From the NCBI GenBank assembly GCA_018711525.1, contig DVIF01000023.1, forward strand, positions 1-38,073: a stretch of DNA of 38,073 nucleotides. The letters are read 5' to 3'. Origin of the DNA: Candidatus Ornithospirochaeta stercorigallinarum. Its GTDB lineage: Bacteria; Spirochaetota; Spirochaetia; Sphaerochaetales; Sphaerochaetaceae. Position numbers and translations under genes: made by a program. Shown here piece by piece: positions 25,608 through 32,408 of the stretch (within the stretch, counting starts at the first letter, position 1; every line of letters begins with the position of its first letter). Below the pieces are notes generated by a model. It ran no database searches. It saw nothing but the letters and a program-made list of their open reading frames with translations, and had not been told where the DNA came from.

Positions 25608-26945
25608 ATGGACAATGAGTATCTGATCAAAGAGAGGCCGATAAAAGCCATCACTGTTTTTGCAATCCCTCTTATGCTGGCAGCTTTCTTCCAGCAGTTC
25701 TACACCCTTGCCGATTCGGCCATAGTCGCACGCTTCGTCTCGGAGAAGGCCCTTGCCGCAATAGGAGCCTCCTATGCCCTTACAAATGTATTCATATCCA
25801 TTGCAATCGGTGCAGGTACGGGCTCAGGAGTCATCATTTCGCGCTACTATGGGGCCCATGACTACCACATGACCAAGAACAGTACGAAGATAAGCCTGAT
25901 CTCATTTCTCGCATTGAGCATCATGCTGGCACTCATCGGCCTGATATTCTCCGAAGACATCCTCGTTCTTCTGAACACACCATATGACATCCTCAGTGAT
26001 GCGAAAGCCTATCTGGACATCTATTTCATGGGGCTCCCATTCCTTTTCTGCTATAACGCACTCTCATCGTGCTATAACGCACTGGGCAGAAGCAGATACC
26101 CCCTGTTCTTCCTGATATTCTCATCGATTCTGAACATAATACTCGACCTTGTCGCCGTAATAGTCTTTGACATGGGTCTTGTAGGTGCAGCATGGGCGAC
26201 CCTTGTCAGCCAGGCGCTTTCGGCACTGCTTTCATTCATATTGCTCGTAAGGCTCCTGAAAAAACTCGATTCATCTGCTTTCGGACCCTTCTCATTCTCC
26301 GAGCTCAAGAAGATGAGTGCCATCGCACTACCCTCAATCCTTCAGCAGTCAACCGTCTCCATCGGCATGATGCTCGTGCAGGGGGTCATAAACAGTTTCG
26401 GCTCCGCCATCCTTGCAGGATACAGTGCGGCGATGCGCCTTGAGAGCATTGCAACCGTACCTTTCACCAGCCTCGGAAATGCCGCCTCATCCTATGCCGC
26501 CCAGAACATCGGAGCAAAGAAAACAGAGCGCATAAAATCCGGTTATAATGCGATGGTCGTACTCACGGTGATCTTCTCACTGCTGATCTTCATAACCTTC
26601 AACCTATTCAAGCCCTTGTTGATATCTATTTTCATCGAAGAGAACTCAATCGAGGCATATGAGACTGCCAACCAGTTCTTTGTATACATAACTCCAGTGT
26701 TCGTATTCATAGGATTGAAGATGATTACAGATGGAATATTGAAGGCATCCGGGAATGTCGTCCCGTTCACCATTGCAAACATCGTGAATCTTTCAATCAG
26801 GGTCGCCCTATCCTACCTCCTCGCACCTGTCATAGGTTTCTCAATCTGCTACATGGCGGTTCCCCTTGGATGGATTGCAAACTTCATGATATCTGGAAGC
26901 ATCTACTTCTCCGGACGATGGAAGAGGAAGCTGGGGATGGACTGA
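25608..26945 (+). CDS. MATE family multidrug/metabolite exporter
   Basis: 445-residue MATE antiporter with about 12 membrane segments. It opens with AITVFAIPLMLAAFFQQFYTLADSAIVARFVSEKALAAIGASYALT. The halves repeat from about residue 240 (ALPSILQQSTVSIGMMLVQGVINSFGSAILAGYSAAMRLE). It is paralogous to the gene at 393, sharing the FQQFY and GAxYA-type motifs, but clearly diverged. Monocistronic or weakly linked to nrdR. It converges on adenine deaminase with 19 bases between the stop codons. The substrate is unknown. Confidence 0.9.
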   Translation: MDNEYLIKERPIKAITVFAIPLMLAAFFQQFYTLADSAIVARFVSEKALAAIGASYALTNVFISIAIGAGTGSGVIISRYYGAHDYHMTKNSTKISLISFLALSIMLALIGLIFSEDILVLLNTPYDILSDAKAYLDIYFMGLPFLFCYNALSSCYNALGRSRYPLFFLIFSSILNIILDLVAVIVFDMGLVGAAWATLVSQALSALLSFILLVRLLKKLDSSAFGPFSFSELKKMSAIALPSILQQSTVSIGMMLVQGVINSFGSAILAGYSAAMRLESIATVPFTSLGNAASSYAAQNIGAKKTERIKSGYNAMVVLTVIFSLLIFITFNLFKPLLISIFIEENSIEAYETANQFFVYITPVFVFIGLKMITDGILKASGNVVPFTIANIVNLSIRVALSYLLAPVIGFSICYMAVPLGWIANFMISGSIYFSGRWKRKLGMD

Positions 26946-26953
26946 ACATCCCC
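26933..26953. terminator. Weak hairpin between convergent MATE and ade genes
   Basis: GGGGATG (26933-26939) and CATCCCC (26947-26953) are perfect arms around a 7-base loop that contains the MATE stop codon. No clear T tract follows on either strand, so termination is only possible, not shown. Confidence 0.35.
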
Positions 26954-26964
26954 ATGCTCAAGGA

Positions 26965-28701
26965 TCATAAGCAATTATCTACGAAACTGAAGGATACGAC
27001 ATCGAATAGTCCAGAATCGGTAAGCTTGTAGGAAGGAATTACAGGAAGTGCCATGAAGCACAGCGTCATGAACGGATCGATGTCCTTGTTCACGCAGAGC
27101 TCTCTCTCACATATCTCATGCATCTTATCAAGACATTCCGTCACGTTCCCAAGACTGTCGTCGGTCATCAGCCCTGCAATCTCAAGGCGGTGCGTCCCAA
27201 GCTCCCTTCCATCCTTGAACATTGTTATGCCGCCGCCTGTTTCAATCAACTTCTCGACAGAGTGAAGCATATCCTCGTCATTGTCTCCGACTACAATTAT
27301 GTTATGTGAATCATGTGCGATAGAAGTTGCAACCGCACCATGCTTCAATCCATATCCCCTTATCAGGGCCGTGGCATGAAGCCCGGTGCCATGATGACGT
27401 TCTATCACAGCTATCTTCAGGATGTCCTTCCCTGGGTCGTGAATCCAGTTCCCGTCATCATCCGTCTTGACATAAGCCTCTCCCGCTCCCGTCACGACCC
27501 CGCCTGGAATGATATCTATTACACGGGCATGATTTGATTTGAGCTTTAATGAGAATGAATCTATTGAAAAATTTTTCACATCCATCTTTCCAGATACATT
27601 CACCGGCTCGATGTGCCTTGCCTTCGCTATGGTTTTTCCATTCTTTGCAACAAGCTTTCCTTTGAGGAAGACCTCTTCCGGGACAATACCTTCTTCGAGG
27701 GATGAAGAGAGGAAGAAATCGGCTCTCTTTCCCGGGGCGATCGCACCCCTGTCCCTGAGGCGGTAGCATGTCGCAGCATTGAGAGTCGCCATGGAAATCG
27801 CGATGAAAGGATCAAGACCGCCTCTTATCGCTAGATTGACTGCATGACTGACATGCCCCTCCCTTGTGATCGACTGCGGCTGACGGTCATCGGTACAGAA
27901 CAGGAAGCGGGAGAAGTTCCTCTCGTTCACCGCAGGAAGGATCTGAAGTACATTCTGGCATGCAGTCCCCTGGCGAAGCATCACATACATCCCCTTTCTT
28001 ATCTTGTCGTAAGCCTCTTCAGGAGTTTCGCATTCATGGTCGGTCTCTATGCCTGCCGACACATAGCTGTCAAGTGCAGCTCCCGCAATAGATGGAGCAT
28101 GTCCATCTATTATCTTATCGAGCCTGTAAGCCTCTCCAAGTTTTGCAATAACACCTTCGTCTGCACCATTGACACCAGGATAGTTCATCATCTCACCAAG
28201 TCCGAGGACCCTTGGATTGTCGATGTACGCTCTTACATCTTCCGCACTCAATACGGCACCAGAGTGTTCGAACGGTGTTGCGGGAACACAGGAAGGGAAC
28301 ATGAGGAAAACGGACAGGGGGATGTCCTTTGATGCATCAAGCATGTATTGCATCCCATCCAGACCTGTGACATTGCATATCTCGTGGGGGTCTGCGATGA
28401 CAGTTCCAGTCCCGCAAGGGACAACGGCATCCGAGAACTCCGCAGGAGATAGATGGGATGATTCGATATGACAGTGGGAGTCGATAAAGGAAGGAATCAG
28501 GAACCTGCCCTTTCCATCGAACTCCTCCTGGGCCTTCCTATCCCCTCCGAAACCGATGATATAACCATCCTTTACATATACATCCGAAGGAAAAAGCTCC
28601 TTGTTGTAGACATCTACGATCTTCACATTCCTGATCTTCAAATCAGCATCCGTACGGCATGCCGACGCATCGATAAGGGACTTTACCGTCTTCAAATCCA
28701 T
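26965..28701 (-). CDS. ade: Adenine deaminase
   Basis: Converts adenine to hypoxanthine and ammonia for purine salvage (amidohydrolase superfamily, Ade type). 578 residues, the normal length. Metal-binding and catalytic marks are IDSHCHIESSHLSP, then GLGEMMNYPGVN, DGHAPS and CTDDRQPQSI. The Ade-specific C-terminal domain follows with ERHHGTG and SIAHDSHNIIVVG. I chose ATG 28701 because AGGAGG lies five or six bases before it; an upstream ATG at 28737 lacks this. The promoter and a 16-bp palindrome lie just upstream, next to a very AT-rich island. Confidence 0.94.
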   Translation of the reverse strand: MDLKTVKSLIDASACRTDADLKIRNVKIVDVYNKELFPSDVYVKDGYIIGFGGDRKAQEEFDGKGRFLIPSFIDSHCHIESSHLSPAEFSDAVVPCGTGTVIADPHEICNVTGLDGMQYMLDASKDIPLSVFLMFPSCVPATPFEHSGAVLSAEDVRAYIDNPRVLGLGEMMNYPGVNGADEGVIAKLGEAYRLDKIIDGHAPSIAGAALDSYVSAGIETDHECETPEEAYDKIRKGMYVMLRQGTACQNVLQILPAVNERNFSRFLFCTDDRQPQSITREGHVSHAVNLAIRGGLDPFIAISMATLNAATCYRLRDRGAIAPGKRADFFLSSSLEEGIVPEEVFLKGKLVAKNGKTIAKARHIEPVNVSGKMDVKNFSIDSFSLKLKSNHARVIDIIPGGVVTGAGEAYVKTDDDGNWIHDPGKDILKIAVIERHHGTGLHATALIRGYGLKHGAVATSIAHDSHNIIVVGDNDEDMLHSVEKLIETGGGITMFKDGRELGTHRLEIAGLMTDDSLGNVTECLDKMHEICERELCVNKDIDPFMTLCFMALPVIPSYKLTDSGLFDVVSFSFVDNCL

Positions 28702-28737
28702 ATAAGCCTCCTTTTGGCGTAAACGGCCTGTTCTCAT

Positions 28738-28753
28738 ATAGATTATAATCTAT
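28738..28753 (-). promoter_or_regulatory. 16-bp palindrome containing the ade -10 box
   Basis: ATAGATTATAATCTAT is a perfect palindrome with TATAAT readable on both strands (minus strand 28747-28742). TTGCCA at 28772-28767 on the minus strand could be the -35, though the 19-base spacing is long. A palindrome exactly on the -10 box could be a repressor site. The leader of about 35 bases carries the Shine-Dalgarno used by ade. Confidence 0.5.
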
Positions 28754-28766
28754 TTTCAATGATTAT

Positions 28767-28776
28767 TGGCAAAACT
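28767..28776 (+). repeat. Direct repeat copy 1, left border of AT-rich island
   Basis: TGGCAAAACT, identical to 29056-29065. It abuts the left end of the AT-rich stretch and overlaps the possible ade -35 box. Confidence 0.6.
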
Positions 28777-29055
28777 TTATTTATATGTTTTGCATAAGTA
28801 ATCACATTAATTCTTTCTAATTTTTATATAATTTTAATATATTTTTACTATTATTTATATATAGTTTTACATATAATTTTCAGTAAAATAAATTTATTTA
28901 ATATTTTATTGTAAATACTTCTAATTAATAACAATAGATTATTCAATATGATTGAAATGTTTAAGCTATCATTCTTAATATATTTACTTGATATATTTAT
29001 TTTAATTATAAGTTTCCATATATATCGTTGTGATTTCAATATCAAAATGATTTCA
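28777..29055. other. Extremely AT-rich non-coding island
   Basis: By hand count about 14% G+C over 28777-29040, against roughly 45-50% in the genes on both sides. It consists of runs and mixtures of TTTA, TATA and AATT. The only reading frame of note (minus, ending at 28851) translates into I/L/K/N-rich low-complexity sequence, with no start signal or domain. Inverted repeat arms ATCGTTG/CAACGAT (29024-29030/29078-29084) and two TGATTTCA copies (29031-29038/29048-29055) lie at the right edge. It separates ade from the dGTPase gene and could act as an upstream AT element, a bent region or a remnant of inserted DNA. Confidence 0.7.
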
Positions 29056-29065
29056 TGGCAAAACT
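29056..29065 (+). repeat. Direct repeat copy 2, right border of AT-rich island
   Basis: TGGCAAAACT, identical to 28767-28776, 289 bases apart start to start. Confidence 0.6.
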
Positions 29066-29118
29066 CAGGATTTACACCAACGATTTGAGTTGCAAGGAGT
29101 ATGAATGATGAGATGCCA

Positions 29119-30279
29119 TCAGTACGGAGCATCGAACCATTTGCCTGTCTGACTCATCTCTATCTCATCATTGAGGTGCTCCGGCTTGAGGATTTCATTC
29201 GCACAGTCAAGGCAGAAGTTGTCTGTCATTCCCGCGACATAGTCGATGATCATCCTCTTGTCACTTCCTTCTTTTTCGATATAAAGCATCTGCATCTCCC
29301 TGATATGATTGTAGAATCCTGCAGCAAGCATGTTCTTCTCCGAAAGATATCCTTTCTCATCTAGGGCGTATGATGAGTAGATTTCCTCCAGGTAGTTCAC
29401 AATCAGGTTTATCAGCCTTGTAAAATATCGTGTATAGCCATTGAGGATCTCAGAACGGTATATGTATTTGTAGTTGAATTCACTGAAAGCACTTACAGCT
29501 TCAAAGATGTCATCTGAGAAACCGATTCCCCTCTCAGCATCAGCCCCTTCAATCAGGTCGTTCACAAGAGTGTTGATTATGCTGCTGTTGCTCTCCCCGA
29601 GCCTCTCCCTGACAATTTTAGGCAGCTCAAGACCTTTAAGGATTCCAAGGCGCTTTGCATCCTCGTAATCACGGCCAAGGTATGCAATGGAGTCTGAAAA
29701 CCGGACTACGGCACCTTCATATGTCGCAGGAATCAGCCCCTTTCTCGACTTGATTGCATCAAGATCCTTGATTTCATATGTCGGAACAATCCTCTTTCTC
29801 AGGTCCTCCCCATTGTGGGAGACTATCCCGTCCCTTACAGCATATGTGAGATTGAGGCCTCTGCCGTTGTTGGAAAGGAACTCAACGACTCTGAGGCTGT
29901 TGACTTCGTGCTCGAATGCACCAAGCCCTCTTTCAAGTGAAAGCTTCGAGATGATTCTCTCCCCGACATGTCCGAACGGGGTGTGTCCTAGGTCATGCCC
30001 CATGCCTATTGCCCATGCGAGCTCTGTATCGAGGCCTAGTGGTCTGCAGATTGTGGAAGCTATCGAAGCGACATGAAGAACATGCTCCATCCTCGTACAT
30101 ATATGGTCGTTGCTGGGAGAAAAGAAGACCTGGGTCTTATGCTTCAGTCTTCTGAATGCAGATGAATGGATTATTGCAGTCGTGTCACGGTAGTAGGCAC
30201 CTCTGATATCTTCCTGACGCTCCCTGATGCGTGCCTTAAGCTTATCAGAGAGGGATTTTTCAATCTTTAAACCTTCCAT
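29119..30279 (-). CDS. dGTP triphosphohydrolase-like HD-domain protein
   Basis: Deoxynucleotide triphosphohydrolase family (dNTP -> deoxynucleoside + triphosphate), important for dNTP balance. 386 residues. The HD-domain residues are visible: RRLKHKTQVF near the start, then TRMEHVLHVASIA with the first His, GMGHDLGHTPFGHVGE with the HD pair, and HEVNSLRVVEFL after it. Start ATG 30279 is preferred: a -10-like TATCAT is six bases upstream. An upstream in-frame start at 30327 would add 16 cysteine-rich residues that look non-native. Divergent from the membrane-protein gene at 30318. Confidence 0.9.
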   Translation of the reverse strand: MEGLKIEKSLSDKLKARIRERQEDIRGAYYRDTTAIIHSSAFRRLKHKTQVFFSPSNDHICTRMEHVLHVASIASTICRPLGLDTELAWAIGMGHDLGHTPFGHVGERIISKLSLERGLGAFEHEVNSLRVVEFLSNNGRGLNLTYAVRDGIVSHNGEDLRKRIVPTYEIKDLDAIKSRKGLIPATYEGAVVRFSDSIAYLGRDYEDAKRLGILKGLELPKIVRERLGESNSSIINTLVNDLIEGADAERGIGFSDDIFEAVSAFSEFNYKYIYRSEILNGYTRYFTRLINLIVNYLEEIYSSYALDEKGYLSEKNMLAAGFYNHIREMQMLYIEKEGSDKRMIIDYVAGMTDNFCLDCANEILKPEHLNDEIEMSQTGKWFDAPY

Positions 30280-30285
30280 GGTATT

Positions 30286-30291
30286 ATGATA
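30286..30291 (-). promoter_or_regulatory. -10 box of the dGTPase gene, leaderless geometry
   Basis: TATCAT on the minus strand (30291-30286), six bases before the ATG, with no Shine-Dalgarno. The -35 region is poor (TTTTGC or TTTTTG about 16-17 bases upstream). Confidence 0.4.
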
Positions 30292-30317
30292 ACATAAAGA
30301 GCAAGGAGCAAAAAGAT

Positions 30318-30785
30318 TTGACAGCATATATCATCCCGTTGTTTTGCTTGATACTCACATTCATGGCGACCCTGACCTGCCTAAGGTTCATCCTTTCACG
30401 TGAAGGGCTGTACTGGATAATACCTTGCTTCATCTCCATAATACTTACTCTGGAAAATCTTGATACCCTTCTCCTTGCAGCCGAGACTTCGATAATGCCG
30501 GACTACAGGATGATGAGGAACATTGCTCCTGTCCTCATCGCATTCCTCTGGTACATGATGATAATCACATTCCATTATGCACTGAGGTTCAAAATCAAGG
30601 TAAACCGTTTCCGCAACGAGAACAGAAAAAACAGGAAAGAGGCGGAGTTCATAGAGAAGATGGAGAGAAGGAAGAGAAGGAAGGAATACATCCTCAACGA
30701 GCAGAACAAGGAGAACAAGGCGGAAAAACCGCGCATCTATCAAAATAATGGCTCTGATGATTGGTCAGACCTATTCTCCGACTAG
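30318..30785 (+). CDS. Small membrane protein with basic cytoplasmic tail
   Basis: 155 residues starting with TTG. AAGGAG (30303-30308) lies nine bases before the TTG, and no later ATG precedes the first membrane segment. Three hydrophobic segments are seen (about residues 4-24, 32-52 and 68-90), followed by a strongly charged K/R/E/N-rich tail (about 93-155). No family is recognised. It ends 46 bases before aroK on the same strand and may be the first gene of the aroK-aroC-XPB unit. The tail could be a binding surface, which is a guess. Confidence 0.6.
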   Translation: MTAYIIPLFCLILTFMATLTCLRFILSREGLYWIIPCFISIILTLENLDTLLLAAETSIMPDYRMMRNIAPVLIAFLWYMMIITFHYALRFKIKVNRFRNENRKNRKEAEFIEKMERRKRRKEYILNEQNKENKAEKPRIYQNNGSDDWSDLFSD

Positions 30786-30802
30786 AAGGAATCCCTCCAT
30801 TC

Positions 30803-30811
30803 TGCTAAAAT
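30803..30811 (+). promoter_or_regulatory. Extended -10 promoter before aroK
   Basis: TGC followed by TAAAAT (30806-30811) makes a textbook extended -10, giving a short leader with AAGGA (30820-30824) seven bases before the aroK ATG. A -35 is not obvious. Confidence 0.45.
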
Positions 30812-30831
30812 GACACTTTAAGGAAATTTTA

Positions 30832-31359
30832 ATGGAGAACTTATTCATCTTAGGGATAAAACATTCAGGGAAGACGACATTCGCACGCCTTCTGGCAGAG
30901 AGATTAAATCTCAAATCAGTGGATTCAGATGACCTAGTAAAAGAAGAGATAAAGCCTTTAAGCATAAGGGATTACTATAAGAAAGAAGGGAGTGCTGGCT
31001 TCAAGAGAAAAGAATTCGAAGCAGTCTCCTTATACCTGGAGAACACAAAAGGACCCGTTATCATGAGCCTTGGCGGAGGGGCTTCAGACAACGATGAACT
31101 TATAGACCTGCTGAAGAAGAACGGCAAGCTCATCTATCTGAAAAGAAAGGAGGAGGAGATGCTTCCTGTCATACTCAAACACGGCATTCCCGCTTTTCTT
31201 GACGAGGATGATCTTCCAGGGTCGTTCCATAGGGTATATAAGAGAAGGGATGAGATCTATTCAAGGATTTCAGACAAGATTGTCGACATGGGGCCCTACA
31301 GGGACAGGATAGAGACGCTTGAGTGCCTTATACAGGATTTGGGGGATCTGGTCAGATGA
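30832..31359 (+). CDS. aroK: Shikimate kinase
   Basis: Phosphorylates shikimate with ATP in aromatic amino-acid synthesis. 175 residues. Walker A is GIKHSGKTT (residues 8-16). The shikimate-binding DSDD motif is near residue 32, followed by GFKRKEFEAV and the GGG loop MSLGGGAS near residue 80. The lid region near residue 115 is less typical than in AroK of Proteobacteria (no clear RPLL), but the order of motifs is right. AAGGA precedes the ATG. The stop overlaps the aroC start (ATGA), so translation is coupled. Confidence 0.87.
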   Translation: MENLFILGIKHSGKTTFARLLAERLNLKSVDSDDLVKEEIKPLSIRDYYKKEGSAGFKRKEFEAVSLYLENTKGPVIMSLGGGASDNDELIDLLKKNGKLIYLKRKEEEMLPVILKHGIPAFLDEDDLPGSFHRVYKRRDEIYSRISDKIVDMGPYRDRIETLECLIQDLGDLVR

Positions 31360-32408
31360 GCGGAAACACTTTTGGAAAGAACTTCAGGATAACAACATTC
31401 GGAGAGTCCCATGGGAAAGCCCTGGGAGTTGTAATCGACGGCTGTCCTGCAGGAATCGATTTCGACCTTGCTTTCATACAAAGCGAGATGGACAGGCGCC
31501 GCCCGGGAGGAACCAGCATCGGGACCCAAAGGGATGAGAAAGACAGGATTGAAGTACTATCCGGAGTATTTGAAGGAAAGACGGAAGGAACACCGATTGC
31601 TCTTATGCTTTTCAACAACGACCAGAAAAGCCATGACTACTCCCAGATAAAGGACATATTCCGCCCCGGCCATGCGGATTACACATATTTCATGAAATAT
31701 GGAATAAGGGACTATAGAGGTGGAGGAAGGTCTTCAGGGAGGGAGACATCAGCAAGGGTCGCTGCTGGGGCTTTGGCCAAACTTGTCCTGAGAACAAAGG
31801 GGATAGAGGTCTCTGCAGGAATAAGAAGTGTGAAGGGCATCAGGGTCGAAGGGGAATTCAGGCCACCTTTCAAAGGGCCGTTATATACAATATCAAATGA
31901 GAAGGATGAAGAGATCCTTTCACTCATAGATGAGGCGAAAAGGAACAAGGACAGCCTCGGAGGGGTTGTCGAATGCCACATAACAGGAGTCCCCGCAGGA
32001 CTTGGAGAGCCTGTATTCGATAAGACCGAGGCACTCCTTTCACATGCGATAATGAGCATAGGTGCGGTAAAGGGCATTGAATTCGGACTTGGATTCAAGT
32101 CATCAGAGCTCTATGGCAGCGAGAACAATGACCAGATGGATGAAAAAGGGTTCATAACCAATAATGCAGGAGGTATCCTCGGGGGGATTACAACCGGGGA
32201 GGAGATAATCTTCAGAGCCTCGTTCAAGCCTACTCCTTCCATTGCGAGGGTGCAGCATACACTAGGTACCGACGGCATTGTCCATGAATTGGAAATCAAC
32301 GGTAGGCACGACCCCACAGTACTCGTAAGGGCAATTCCAGTTGTCGAGGCGATGAGTGCAATGACGATCCTTGATCTTCTTCTGGAGGACATGAAGTATG
32401 GTGGATAA
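31356..32408 (+). CDS. aroC: Chorismate synthase
   Basis: FMN-dependent final step of the shikimate pathway (EPSP -> chorismate). 350 residues. Signatures are FGESHGKALGVVIDGCPAG near the N-terminus, then RPGHADYTYFMKYGIRDYRGGGRSS and GRETSARVAAGALAK, and RHDPTVLVRAIPVVEAM near the C-terminus. ATG 31356 is chosen because it gives the normal start (MSGNTFGKNFRITTFGESHG) and overlaps the aroK stop. Its own end overlaps the XPB helicase start by 11 bp. Confidence 0.96.
   Translation: MSGNTFGKNFRITTFGESHGKALGVVIDGCPAGIDFDLAFIQSEMDRRRPGGTSIGTQRDEKDRIEVLSGVFEGKTEGTPIALMLFNNDQKSHDYSQIKDIFRPGHADYTYFMKYGIRDYRGGGRSSGRETSARVAAGALAKLVLRTKGIEVSAGIRSVKGIRVEGEFRPPFKGPLYTISNEKDEEILSLIDEAKRNKDSLGGVVECHITGVPAGLGEPVFDKTEALLSHAIMSIGAVKGIEFGLGFKSSELYGSENNDQMDEKGFITNNAGGILGGITTGEEIIFRASFKPTPSIARVQHTLGTDGIVHELEINGRHDPTVLVRAIPVVEAMSAMTILDLLLEDMKYGG

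Noticed and set aside
28851-29132. 93-residue frame on the minus strand across the AT-rich island
   Set aside because: Low-complexity I/L/K/N composition, no ribosome site and no domain. Long frames arise readily from AT-rich sequence poor in stop codons in one frame.
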